A stretch of DNA of 64,000 nt from Actinopolymorpha sp. NPDC004070 (lineage in GTDB: Bacteria > Actinomycetota > Actinomycetes > Propionibacteriales > Actinopolymorphaceae). Below the pieces are notes generated by a model, which searched no databases, was not told the DNA's origin, and worked only from the letters and a program-made list of their open reading frames with translations. This document shows positions 24,817-33,228 of the stretch, piece by piece. The position numbers and the translations under genes were made by a program. The DNA is taken from NCBI RefSeq assembly GCF_040610475.1, contig NZ_JBEXMJ010000007.1, positions 124,001 to 188,000 of the forward strand, given 5' to 3'. Each line of letters starts with the position of its first letter. The first letter of the stretch is position 1.

Positions 24817-25818
24817 TCAGGCGGCGTGGCGTTCGGGTGCGAGTTCGGCCGCCTGCCGCAGCGCCTCCAACATGCTGCGTTCGTCCGCGTCCCCGGTGCC
24901 GGCGATGTCGAACGCCGTACCGTGGTCGACCGAGGTCCGCACCACCGGAAGCCCGACGGTGATGTTGACGCCCGAGTCCAGGCCGAGCACCTTGACCGGG
25001 CAGTGTCCCTGGTCGTGGTACATCGCGACCACCAGGTCGAAGTCGCCGCGTACGGCCCGGAAGAACACCGTGTCGGCGGGCAGCGGACCACGCGCGTCGA
25101 TCCCGTCGGCCCGCGCGGCGGCGATGCCGGGTGCGACCTTCGTCTCCTCCTCGCCGTTGCCGAACAGGCCGTTCTCACCCGCGTGCGGGTTGATGCCGCA
25201 GACCGCGATCCGCGGCGCCTCGACCCCGGACCGCACCAGCGTCTCGTGGCCGCGCCGGATCGTACGCTCGACCAGCCCGGGCTCGATCCGCTCCACCGCG
25301 TCCACCAGGCCGATGTGGGTGGTGCAGTGCACCACGCGCAGCTTCGGCGCGCTCAGCATCATCGACACCTCGGGCGTGCCGGTCAGCGCGGCGAGGATCT
25401 CGGTGTGCCCGGGGTAGCGGTGCCCGGCCGCGTGCAGTGCCTCCTTGTTCAGCGGTGCGGTGCAGATGGCGTCCACGTCGCCGGTCGTGGCGAGCTCGAC
25501 TGCCCGCTCGATGTAGCGGAACGCGGCGTTTCCGGCGACCTCGGACAGCTTGCCGAACTCCAGGTCGGCCGGGATCAGCCCGAGGTCGATGCAGTCGACA
25601 GTGCCCGCGGTGTACGCCGCGTCGGCGGGGGAGGCGACCTCGCGTACGTCCAGGCCGGTGCCGGTGAGCTCGACCGCGCGCCGCAGCCGGCCGGCATCCC
25701 CGACGACGACCGGGCGGAGGAGGTCGTAGGTCTCCCGGTGGGCGAGGGCCTTGACGACCACCTCGGGGCCGATGCCCGCGGCGTCTCCCATGGTGATCGC
25801 GATGACAGGACGGTTCAT
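24817..25818 (-). CDS. PdxA-family 4-phosphate dehydrogenase (probably PdxA2)
   Basis: A 333-residue NAD-dependent dehydrogenase of the PdxA family. Family marks include TMGDAAGIGPE at the N-terminus, the metal-binding histidines in GHTEIL and HDQGH, and INPHAGENG. Classical PdxA works in pyridoxal-phosphate synthesis, but coupling to a four-carbon acid-sugar kinase (4-base overlap) points to PdxA2, which oxidises and decarboxylates 4-phospho-D-threonate or -erythronate. ATG 25818 overlaps the kinase stop (ATGA). Confidence 0.9.
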   Translation of the reverse strand: MNRPVIAITMGDAAGIGPEVVVKALAHRETYDLLRPVVVGDAGRLRRAVELTGTGLDVREVASPADAAYTAGTVDCIDLGLIPADLEFGKLSEVAGNAAFRYIERAVELATTGDVDAICTAPLNKEALHAAGHRYPGHTEILAALTGTPEVSMMLSAPKLRVVHCTTHIGLVDAVERIEPGLVERTIRRGHETLVRSGVEAPRIAVCGINPHAGENGLFGNGEEETKVAPGIAAARADGIDARGPLPADTVFFRAVRGDFDLVVAMYHDQGHCPVKVLGLDSGVNITVGLPVVRTSVDHGTAFDIAGTGDADERSMLEALRQAAELAPERHAA

Positions 25819-27188
25819 CGTTCTCCTTCGGCGGATGGCGAGTGGGCGGACGAGTGGGTGGACGAGGGGACGTGCGAGGCGGTGAACGCGGCGAGCCGGG
25901 CCCGGGCGCGCCGCAGCGTCGCCGGATCGCCGAACGCGCCGGCCTTGGTGACGACCGGCAGCCGCCGTGGTCCGGTCGTCACCGACAGGGGTACGCCGGG
26001 TTCGACCTCGGCGTACAGGCGCAGTCCGGGTACACCCCAGGCGCGCAGCAGACCCGTGGCGGTGTCCCCGCCGGTGAGGACGAGCCCGGCCACCAGGTCG
26101 GCGCACGGCCTGGTGAGCTCACCGAGCCGGGCGGTCAGCCGGTGGTCGTCCGGCCCGGCGGCGCCGAGGTCGTCGGCGAGGGTGAGGACGACGTCGGTGC
26201 CCGCGTGCAGGTGCCGCCGGATCGCCGCGAGGGTCACCTCGACGTGGTAGTCGAGAGTGGGGACCGGCACCTCCACGTGGCCGGCCCCGTCGGCCAGCAG
26301 GTGGTGAGCCTGCTCGCGGGCCGACGCGTGCACGCTGCCCACGGCGACCAGAACCGGCCCGGCCGGGTGGACGTCGCGTCCGTACCCGCTCAGCTCGGGA
26401 TCGACTGTCAATCCATCCTTGCCTGGTCCTGTCAAGCCGGGCTTGTCAGCCGGATCGGTGCCGTCGGCGTCATGGACGTCGGTGAGCTCCAGCGCGGTGG
26501 GGAGTAGGTGGGCGAGGCCGGCCGAGCCCACCCACACCACCGGACGCGCCAGCGCGGCCGCGGCCCCGGCGATCGCGGCCAGGTCGGCGTCGGTCTCGGC
26601 GTCGCACAGCAGGGCCCGAACGCCGGACCGCAGGGAGCGTTCGAGGACCGTCCGCGGGTCGGTGCTTCGTACGGCCGCCAGACCGACGCGCCCCGTGCGC
26701 ACGCCGGCGCCTTCCAGCCGGACCGCGAGATCGCCCCCTTCGGCAGGGACGCCGTGCACCCGCTGGACGCCCCCGACCGTGCTGCGGCCCGCGGCCGGGA
26801 ACGCCGGCGCCACCACCGCCACCGCGTCCGGATGCCAGGCCCGCAACGCGGCGGCGACCTCGGTCCCGAGATGACCGCGGGCCATCGAGTCGACCTTCTG
26901 GTAGAGCACGCGGGTCCCGGCGACGCGAAGCGCCTCGACCACCCGCCCCGTCGTGGACGCGGCCCGGCCGGCGGCCACCCGGCGCGTACCGGCGTCGATG
27001 GCGAGCACGTCGGTGTGGCCATGGGAGGACTCGGTGACCCCGCCGGCGAGAAGCTCCTCGGCCCAGGTCACGGTGGTGGTCATCCGGGCCCGCAGGAAGC
27101 CGGCACCGGTGTCGGCCGCGCCGGTGAGGTCGTCGGCGACGACGGCCACCCGGAGCCCACGAGTCGGCCCAGGAGTCGGGTCAGCCAT
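25815..27188 (-). CDS. Four-carbon acid sugar kinase (DUF1537, DtnK/OtnK-like)
   Basis: A 457-residue ATP-dependent kinase. The N-terminal substrate domain begins VVADDLTGAADTGAG and includes YQKVDSMARGHLG. The C-terminal nucleotide domain has LVLTGGDTATGLL and VTKAGAFGD. Members phosphorylate D-threonate, D-erythronate or related acids for oxidation by PdxA2. It overlaps the DUF6328 gene upstream by eight bases and pdxA2 downstream by four, so the three form one unit. A stretch around residues 240-280 is a low-complexity loop absent from the core family. Confidence 0.9.
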   Translation of the reverse strand: MADPTPGPTRGLRVAVVADDLTGAADTGAGFLRARMTTTVTWAEELLAGGVTESSHGHTDVLAIDAGTRRVAAGRAASTTGRVVEALRVAGTRVLYQKVDSMARGHLGTEVAAALRAWHPDAVAVVAPAFPAAGRSTVGGVQRVHGVPAEGGDLAVRLEGAGVRTGRVGLAAVRSTDPRTVLERSLRSGVRALLCDAETDADLAAIAGAAAALARPVVWVGSAGLAHLLPTALELTDVHDADGTDPADKPGLTGPGKDGLTVDPELSGYGRDVHPAGPVLVAVGSVHASAREQAHHLLADGAGHVEVPVPTLDYHVEVTLAAIRRHLHAGTDVVLTLADDLGAAGPDDHRLTARLGELTRPCADLVAGLVLTGGDTATGLLRAWGVPGLRLYAEVEPGVPLSVTTGPRRLPVVTKAGAFGDPATLRRARARLAAFTASHVPSSTHSSAHSPSAEGER

Positions 27189-27759
27189 GGTCGGCGTCCC
27201 CGGACCCCTGCTCGGGTAGTTTCCGTTGCGCGCGCAACTTCCGGTCCAGGGCCGCCAGCCGCCTGGTGGGAAGGACGTACCACGCCACCGCGAACATCAC
27301 CAGGACGAACGCCGCGGGCGCCAGCGCGACGGGCAGGCCGAACACGAAGTCCATCACCAGCAGCACGGCACCGTCGATGGCGAGGAGCAGCACGAGCATG
27401 CCCGCCCGCGCGAACCGGTTGGACACCCGTACGATCTCCGGCTTGAGGCCCTTCGCGAACAGCGCGCGGTGGTAGGCGACCGGTCCCATCAGCAACGCGG
27501 TCGCGACGCAGCACAGCAGCAACGTGACGACGTAGGTGACCCGGCTGAAGCTCGAGGTCTCGGCGAACCTCGGCTGCACCGCGAGGATCAGCAGGAAACC
27601 GAAGAGGATCTGCACACCGGTCTGCAGCACCCGCAGTTCGCCGAGGATCTCGGCGAAGTTCCGGTCCGCCCGCTGGACCCGGGTCTCACCCGGCCGCAGG
27701 GGACGGCGGGGCCCGGGGCGGCCCGGTCCGGAACTGTCCGTGCTGTCCATGCTGCCCAT
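27181..27759 (-). CDS. DUF6328 family membrane protein
   Basis: A 192-residue protein with a polar N-terminus (Gly/Pro/Arg-rich) and four predicted membrane helices (around residues 47-70, 75-98, 117-140 and 145-165), ending in a basic cytoplasmic tail. The layout matches the actinobacterial DUF6328 family, of unknown function. ATG 27759 is chosen; ATG 27750 is equally possible. Its end overlaps the kinase start by eight bases. A transport role for the acid sugar is a guess only. Confidence 0.75.
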   Translation of the reverse strand: MGSMDSTDSSGPGRPGPRRPLRPGETRVQRADRNFAEILGELRVLQTGVQILFGFLLILAVQPRFAETSSFSRVTYVVTLLLCCVATALLMGPVAYHRALFAKGLKPEIVRVSNRFARAGMLVLLLAIDGAVLLVMDFVFGLPVALAPAAFVLVMFAVAWYVLPTRRLAALDRKLRAQRKLPEQGSGDADHG

Positions 27760-27972
27760 GTCCGCATCATGCCCGGGACCGCCTGCACCGCGCAGCCCGG
27801 GCATCCGCGGGCGCGGGCACAACCAGGAGACGCGGGCGGACCACTGGGCGACATATCCGCGGTCCGTCCTGGGAAGACACCTGGTGACGGGGTGGTTCGC
27901 GGTCATCCCGGCCGCGTTCGCCCCGTTCTCGCTCCACGAGAGCCACGAGAGCATCGCCAGGGAGACACCGCC

Positions 27973-28905
27973 ATGGAGACGATCGTCCTGCCCGGCCGGT
28001 CCCGGCCGGTCGGCACGGGCTGGCTGCCCGACCGCCCCGACGTCCGCGACCTGACCAGCCGGTCCACGCCGGTGCTGGACAAGCTGAAGAACTCCTCCTC
28101 GGCCAGCCTGCGCGGGCTGGCGGACCGGATGACGACCGCCGGCGGTGGCCGGGCCACCAACAAGCTCCCGGCCAAGGTCGACCTGCGGCCGTGGTGCTCG
28201 TCGGTGGAGGACCAGGGTGAGCTCGGGTCGTGCACGGCGAACGCCGCGTGCGGAATCATGGAGTACTACCAGCGCCGGGCCAGTGGAAAGTACATCGACC
28301 TGTCCCGGCTGTTCCTCTACAAGGTCACCCGGGACTTCCTCGGGGTGAAAGGCGACACGGGTGCCTACCTGCGTTCGGTGATGGGTGCGCTGGCGGCATT
28401 CGGCTCCCCGCCGGAGAAGTACTGGCCCTACGACGTGGAGAAGTTCGACGAGGACCCGCCCGCGTTCGCGTTCGCCTTCGCGCAGAGCTACCAGGCGCTG
28501 CAGTACTTCCGGCTCGACCCGGCCGGCACGAACGGTGAGGACGCCCTCGCGGAGGTGCGCAGCCACCTCGCCGCCGGGATCCCGGCAATGTTCGGCTTCA
28601 CCGTCTACGAGTCGATCCAGAAGCCCGCGAGCGCGGGCGACATCCCGTTCCCGAGCGCCAAGGAGAACGTCCTGGGCGGTCACGCGATCGCCGCCGTCGG
28701 GTACGACGACAAGCGCAAGGTGACCAACCCGGGCGACAACACCACGCAGACCGGCGCGTTCCTCATCCGCAACTCGTGGGGGGACAGCTGGGGCGACGGC
28801 GGCTACGGCTGGCTGCCGTACGAGTACGTCCGGCGCGAGCTCGCCACCGACTGGTGGGCAATGACCCAGGCGGAGATGTTCGACACCACCGCCTTCGACG
28901 AGTAG
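27973..28905 (+). CDS. Papain-like (C1) cysteine peptidase without signal peptide
   Basis: A 310-residue C1A-fold protein. The catalytic residues are in order: Gln81 and Cys87 (QGELGSCTANAA), His237 (GGHAIAAVGYDD) and Asn267 (IRNSWGDSWGDGGYGW). The N-terminus has neither signal peptide nor a recognisable inhibitory prodomain, so it is probably cytoplasmic and active as made. Bacterial members of this C1 branch are sporadic and of unknown role. ATG 27973 follows AGGGAGAC. It is divergent from DUF6328 across 213 bases with no other gene. Confidence 0.87.
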   Translation: METIVLPGRSRPVGTGWLPDRPDVRDLTSRSTPVLDKLKNSSSASLRGLADRMTTAGGGRATNKLPAKVDLRPWCSSVEDQGELGSCTANAACGIMEYYQRRASGKYIDLSRLFLYKVTRDFLGVKGDTGAYLRSVMGALAAFGSPPEKYWPYDVEKFDEDPPAFAFAFAQSYQALQYFRLDPAGTNGEDALAEVRSHLAAGIPAMFGFTVYESIQKPASAGDIPFPSAKENVLGGHAIAAVGYDDKRKVTNPGDNTTQTGAFLIRNSWGDSWGDGGYGWLPYEYVRRELATDWWAMTQAEMFDTTAFDE

Positions 28906-28947
28906 GTACCGGCGGGGACACGCGGCCGCGAGACGGAGGGGCGTGAG

Positions 28948-29487
28948 TCAGCCGGCGACGGGTTGCCCGGCCGGCCCCGCCGCCTTCTGGCGTACCGTCT
29001 CCCGCATCGCCACGATCGGCAGCAACGCCAGCAGGCACGCGGCCGCCAGCATCACGTAGTCCCAGGTGAAGCCGTAGTGGTCGATGATCCACCCGGACAC
29101 CGTGGGCACGATGATGCCGGAGACGCCGAGGGCGATCCCGACCACCAGGCCCATCCCCGACGACGCGGCCCGCGGCGTGGAGTCGACGACCAGCGCGTAC
29201 GCCACGGGGAACGGCGAGTTGCGGAACAGCCCCCAGGCGATGAGCACCGCCCAGGCCGAGGCCGGTGAGCTGATCCAGATCATCGCCAGCACCGTAACCG
29301 TCCAGCCGACGCAGATGATCGCCAGGGAGAGCTCGATCCAGGCGATCACCCGCTCGAGGTTGACCCGGCGGCCGAGGACGAGCTGGGCGACCATGATCGG
29401 TACGGCGATCAGCGGCAGCCACAGGAACGCGTCCCACCAGGTGCCGACGAGCAGCACCCAGCCGATCAGGCACGCCAGACCCGAGGG
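28948..29487 (-). pseudogene. MFS transporter remnant, C-terminal half only
   Basis: The minus strand encodes about 175 residues of hydrophobic helices typical of the second half of a major-facilitator permease, from GWVLLVGTWWDAFLWLPL through SSGMGLVVGIALGVSG to a basic tail. The N-terminal six helices are missing: upstream of about 29487 the frame stays open but reads as Arg/Pro-rich non-membrane sequence up to the purU promoter. No good start codon or ribosome binding site exists at the boundary. I read it as a 5'-truncated gene; a functional half-size protein is less likely. Confidence 0.65.
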
Positions 29488-29627
29488 GTGGGAATTTCCC
29501 GTTCGTCTGGTTCGCCGGGGCTGACCGGGCAGGTTTCGGCCACGGAGCCGGCCACGTCTCGGCCACGTAGCCGGGCGGTGTGACCGGCAGCTGACGGGGT
29601 CGGGCCGTGCCGGCAGCCGGTGCCCGG

Positions 29628-29633
29628 GACAAT
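29628..29633 (+). promoter_or_regulatory. Candidate leaderless -10 (GACAAT) of purU
   Basis: GGGACAAT is followed by seven bases and the ATG at 29641, without a Shine-Dalgarno. Confidence 0.4.
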
Positions 29634-29640
29634 CGGACCC

Positions 29641-30510
29641 ATGAGCAACACCACCGACCGGCCGGAGTACGTCCTCACCCTCTCCTGTGCCGACCGCCTC
29701 GGCATCGTGCAGGCCGTGGCCGGGTTCCTCGCCGAGCGCGGCTGCAACATCGTCGACAGCCAGCAGTTCAGCGACCGGCTGGACGGCGGCTTCTTCATGC
29801 GGGTGCACGTCCAGGCGGAGTCCGCGCAGACGACGCTGGAGGACCTGCAGGTCGGCTTCGCCCCGATCGGCGCCACCTTCGGGATGGACTGGCAGCTGCG
29901 CGACCTCGGCGCCCGCCAGCGACTGCTGGTGCTGGTCTCCAAGCAGGACCACTGCCTCAACGACCTGCTGTACCGCTGCCGGGTCGGCGCGATCCCGGCC
30001 GACATCGCCGCCGTGGTGTCCAACCACCCCGACGTGGGCCCGATGGTGGAGAAGACCGGGCTGCCGTTCCACCACCTGCCGGTGACGCCGGACAGCAAGC
30101 AGGCGCAGGAGCAGGCGATCCTCGACCTGGTGTCCGCCCTGCGGGTCGACCTGGTGGTCCTGGCCCGTTACATGCAGGTGCTGTCCCACGACCTGTGCGA
30201 GAAGCTGGTCGGCCGGGCGATCAACATCCACCACTCGTTCCTGCCGAGCTTCAAGGGCGCCAAGCCGTACCACCAGGCGTACGAGCGCGGCGTCAAGCTG
30301 ATCGGCGCGACCGCCCACTACGTCACCGAGGTGCTGGACGAGGGCCCGATCATCGAGCAGGAGGTGGCCCGGGTCGACCACTCGCTGACCCCGGCCAAGC
30401 TCGCCGCCGTGGGCCGCGACCTCGAAAGCCTCGCCCTGGCCCGGGCGGTCACCTGGCACCTGGAGCACCGGGTGATCCTGAACGGCATGCGGACGGTCAT
30501 CTTCCGGTGA
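29641..30510 (+). CDS. purU: Formyltetrahydrofolate deformylase
   Basis: A 289-residue PurU, releasing formate from 10-formyl-tetrahydrofolate to balance one-carbon pools and feed PurT-type purine synthesis. The N-terminal ACT domain (about 7-90: [14 protein letters not shown]) is joined to a formyltransferase domain with [13 protein letters not shown] and the following [15 protein letters not shown], covering the Asn-His-Asp active residues. ATG 29641 lies seven bases after a -10-like hexamer. folD lies 100 bases downstream on the same strand, a functional pairing. Confidence 0.95.
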   Translation: MSNTTDRPEYVLTLSCADRLGIVQAVAGFLAERGCNIVDSQQFSDRLDGGFFMRVHVQAESAQTTLEDLQVGFAPIGATFGMDWQLRDLGARQRLLVLVSKQDHCLNDLLYRCRVGAIPADIAAVVSNHPDVGPMVEKTGLPFHHLPVTPDSKQAQEQAILDLVSALRVDLVVLARYMQVLSHDLCEKLVGRAINIHHSFLPSFKGAKPYHQAYERGVKLIGATAHYVTEVLDEGPIIEQEVARVDHSLTPAKLAAVGRDLESLALARAVTWHLEHRVILNGMRTVIFR

Positions 30511-30610
30511 GCCCCGCCTGCCGCCGGGCGGCGCCCACCTAGTAGGAACGACGTACGGGCGTACGCGAGTGCGCACAGACGTGACCGACAGGCCCCGAAC
30601 GAGGAGAGCG

Positions 30611-31471
30611 ATGAGCAGCGCACGGATCCTGGACGGCAAGGCGACGGCGGCGGCCATCCGCGCCGAGCTGACCGAACGCGTGGCCCGGCTGCGCGCGCAG
30701 GGTGCCGCACCCGGACTGGGCACGGTGATCGTCGGTGACGACCCCGGCAGTCACGCGTACGTCCGCGGCAAGCACCGCGACTGCGCGCAGGTCGGGATCG
30801 AGAGCATCCAGGTCGAGCTGCCCGCCGACGCCACCCAGGAGGAGGTCGAGGCGGAGGTACGCCGGCTGAACGCCGACCCTGCCTGCACCGGGTTCATCGT
30901 CCAGCTGCCGCTGCCGAAGGGGCTGGACGCCAACCGCGTGCTCGCCCTGATGGATCCGGCCAAGGACGCCGACGGGCTGCACCCGGCGAACCTCGGCTGG
31001 CTGGTGCACGGCAACCCGGCGCCGCTGCCGTGCACGCCGCGCGGCATCGTCGAACTGCTGCGGCGTTACGACGTGGAGCTGGCCGGTGCGGAGGTCTGCG
31101 TGATCGGCCGCGGCATCACCGTCGGCCGTCCGCTCGGGCTGATTCTCACCCGGCGGTCGGAGAACGCCACCGTGACGTTGTGCCACACCCGGACGAAGGA
31201 CCTGGCCGCGCACGTGGGCGCCGCGGACATCGTGGTGGCGGCGGCCGGGGTGCCCGGGCTGATCCGTGCCGACATGGTGCGGCCCGGCGCGGCGGTGCTC
31301 GACGTGGGCATCACCCGGACCGACGCCGGCCTGGTCGGCGACGTCGACCCGGGTGTGCGCGAAGTGGCCGGCTGGCTGGCGCCGATGCCCGGCGGGGTAG
31401 GCCCGATGACACGGGCGATGCTGCTCACCAACGTGGTCGAAGCAGCGGAAGCGGCGGCCGCCTCCCGCTGA
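30611..31471 (+). CDS. folD: Methylene-THF dehydrogenase/cyclohydrolase
   Basis: A 286-residue bifunctional FolD interconverting 5,10-methylene- and 10-formyl-tetrahydrofolate with NADP. The substrate motif YVRGKHRDC carries the active lysine region; [10 protein letters not shown] and the dinucleotide loop [11 protein letters not shown] are intact, and [12 protein letters not shown] is near the C-terminus. ATG 30611 follows GAGGAGAG. It supplies the substrate of PurU just upstream. It converges on the LLM oxidoreductase; the 26-base gap holds a perfect 12-bp palindrome, GCGGCCGGCCGC (31481-31492). Confidence 0.96.
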   Translation: MSSARILDGKATAAAIRAELTERVARLRAQGAAPGLGTVIVGDDPGSHAYVRGKHRDCAQVGIESIQVELPADATQEEVEAEVRRLNADPACTGFIVQLPLPKGLDANRVLALMDPAKDADGLHPANLGWLVHGNPAPLPCTPRGIVELLRRYDVELAGAEVCVIGRGITVGRPLGLILTRRSENATVTLCHTRTKDLAAHVGAADIVVAAAGVPGLIRADMVRPGAAVLDVGITRTDAGLVGDVDPGVREVAGWLAPMPGGVGPMTRAMLLTNVVEAAEAAAASR

Positions 31472-31497
31472 CCGGTCGGAGCGGCCGGCCGCCTCGA

Positions 31498-32424
31498 TCA
31501 GCCGAGCAGGGCCGGCGCGAGCTCGCGCAGCTGGTCGAGCCCGAGGCCGTGTTCGGGCGCGACCGCCTGCAGCAGCACGTGGTCGGCGCCGGCGTCCAGG
31601 TGTGCGCGCACCCGCGCGTGTACCGCGTCGACGTCACCCCACGCCACGATCGCGTCGACCAGCCGGTCGCTGCCGCCCTTGTCGAAGTCCTCGTCGGCGA
31701 AGCCGAGCGCCCGGAGATTGTTCGTGTAGTTGGGCAACCCGAGGTAGTAGGACGTGTGCTCCCGGCCCAGGGCACGCGCCCGCTCGGGGTCGCTCTCGAC
31801 CAGGACCGCCTGTTCGGGGATGAGCAGCGGGCCGGCACCCAGCACCTCGCGCGCACGAGCGGTGTGCTCGGGCGGTACGAAGTAGGGGTGCGCGCCCTGC
31901 GTACGGTCGCGGGCGAGCTCCAGCATCTTCTGGCGCAGGGCGGCGAGCACCACCGGCGGGTCGTCAGAGGGGCGGGCCGCCTCGTAGGGGACACCGTCCT
32001 CCATCTGCTCGAGGTAGTCGCGCATCTTGGCCAGCGGACGTTCGTACTCTCCGCCTCTGGCCTTGACCGCGGGCGGGTGGCTCACGCCGAGCCCGAGGAC
32101 GAACCGGCCTGGAAACGACTCCGCCAGCGTGAGCGCGGCGGCCCGGGAGGCCGTCGCGTCGCGGGCCCACACGTTGGCGATCCCGGTGCCCATCGGGATG
32201 CGCGCGGTCGCCCCGAGCAGGACCGCCGCGTTGGCGAACGGCTCCTTCGACAGCGGGGTGTCGGAGACCCACAGGGAGCCGTAGCCAAGTTCCTCGATCT
32301 CGGCCGCGGCCTCGCGGGCGGAGGCCGCGGACGCCCAGTTCAGGGCGCTGCTCCAGACGCCGACGGAGCCCAGCCGCTCCTTCCAGGTGTCGGGCCGGGC
32401 CGCATTGCCGGACAGGGGTGCCAT
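31498..32424 (-). CDS. LLM-class F420-dependent oxidoreductase (TIGR03620-like)
   Basis: A 308-residue luciferase-like TIM-barrel protein. The N-terminal pattern LGSVGVWSSAL and AAAEIEELGYGSLWVSD, with RFVLGLGVSHPP in the barrel, places it in the F420-dependent branch resembling TIGR03620. The substrate is unknown. ATG 32424 overlaps the last base of the tetR stop (TGATG), so the two genes are coupled and the regulator probably controls this enzyme. Confidence 0.88.
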   Translation of the reverse strand: MAPLSGNAARPDTWKERLGSVGVWSSALNWASAASAREAAAEIEELGYGSLWVSDTPLSKEPFANAAVLLGATARIPMGTGIANVWARDATASRAAALTLAESFPGRFVLGLGVSHPPAVKARGGEYERPLAKMRDYLEQMEDGVPYEAARPSDDPPVVLAALRQKMLELARDRTQGAHPYFVPPEHTARAREVLGAGPLLIPEQAVLVESDPERARALGREHTSYYLGLPNYTNNLRALGFADEDFDKGGSDRLVDAIVAWGDVDAVHARVRAHLDAGADHVLLQAVAPEHGLGLDQLRELAPALLG

Positions 32425-33140
32425 CAGAAGAGACCTTTCGTGGGTAGGTGGATGTCGGTGTCTCGGTGTGTCTGTGTTTCGGGGGCCGGCCCGGTGAGGG
32501 CGGCGAGGGCGACCTCCGCGACGTCGGGCAGCGTGGCGGCGCCGCTCGTCGTACGCCCGAGCTGCCACATCCCCTCGACCACCGCGAAGAGGTAGCGCGC
32601 CAGCGCCGTCGTCGAGCCCGGTGCGGTGAGCTCGCCGGCCGCCCGCGCCTGGTCCAGAGCCTGTGCGACCCGGGCCGCCATCCGCTGCTGGTAGGCCTCG
32701 ATCTCCCGCGCCACCTCCTGATCGCCGGGCAGTAGTTCGAGCGTGGTGTTGGCGACCAGGCAGCCGCGCTTCTCGCTCTGCCCCTCGCTCTGCCCGTCCA
32801 GATGCCCGGCAACGCGTTCGGCGTGGTCGCGGACGAACCTCCGGACGCCCTCCAGCGGCGAGGGCGCGGTGGTGATCGTGGCGTCGAGCGCGGCCAGGCT
32901 GCGCTCGGCGTGCCGGCGCAGTGCCGCCAGGAACAGACTGTGCTTGTCGCCGAACGCGGCGTACAGGCTGCCCCGGTGGAGCCCGGTGGCGGTGGTGAGG
33001 TCGGTCAGCGACGTCGCGTGGTAGCCCCGGGCGAGGAACGCCTCGACAGCTGCGTCCAGGGCGGTGCCCGGGTCGAAGCAGCGCGGCCGGCCGGGCGGCC
33101 TGCTACGTGTGCTCGGCGGAGCGAGGGCGATGACGGACAC
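32424..33140 (-). CDS. TetR-family regulator of the LLM operon
   Basis: A 238-residue TetR protein. The helix-turn-helix covers about residues 26-72 (FLARGYHATSLTDLTTATGLHRGSLYAAFGDK). A small repeat, GQSEGQSE, interrupts the ligand domain around 117. GTG 33140 has no ribosome binding site but lies seven bases after TATACT, so the message is probably leaderless. A perfect 14-bp palindrome directly upstream of that hexamer is the likely operator, giving autorepression together with control of the downstream F420 enzyme. Confidence 0.92.
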   Translation of the reverse strand: MSVIALAPPSTRSRPPGRPRCFDPGTALDAAVEAFLARGYHATSLTDLTTATGLHRGSLYAAFGDKHSLFLAALRRHAERSLAALDATITTAPSPLEGVRRFVRDHAERVAGHLDGQSEGQSEKRGCLVANTTLELLPGDQEVAREIEAYQQRMAARVAQALDQARAAGELTAPGSTTALARYLFAVVEGMWQLGRTTSGAATLPDVAEVALAALTGPAPETQTHRDTDIHLPTKGLF

Positions 33141-33147
33141 GGGTATG

Positions 33148-33153
33148 AGTATA
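33148..33153 (-). promoter_or_regulatory. -10 element TATACT of the tetR-LLM operon
   Basis: On the minus strand TATACT, close to the TATAAT consensus, is followed by seven bases and the GTG start. It directly abuts the operator palindrome. Confidence 0.65.
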
Positions 33154-33167
33154 TGACCGATCGGTCA
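33154..33167. promoter_or_regulatory. TetR operator, perfect palindrome
   Basis: TGACCGATCGGTCA is a perfect 14-bp inverted repeat immediately upstream of the TATACT -10 hexamer. Its form is typical of TetR/AcrR operators, and repressor binding there would block polymerase. Confidence 0.8.
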
Positions 33168-33215
33168 AAAACCCACCGAGACGCGACCGTACGCCACCCG
33201 CCCACTCCGATAGGG

Positions 33216-33221
33216 GACACT
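33216..33221 (+). promoter_or_regulatory. Candidate leaderless -10 (GACACT) of dxr
   Basis: GACACT is followed by seven bases and ATG 33229. It lies about 50 bases from the tetR operator, on the other strand. Confidence 0.35.
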
Positions 33222-33228
33222 GGTGCTC

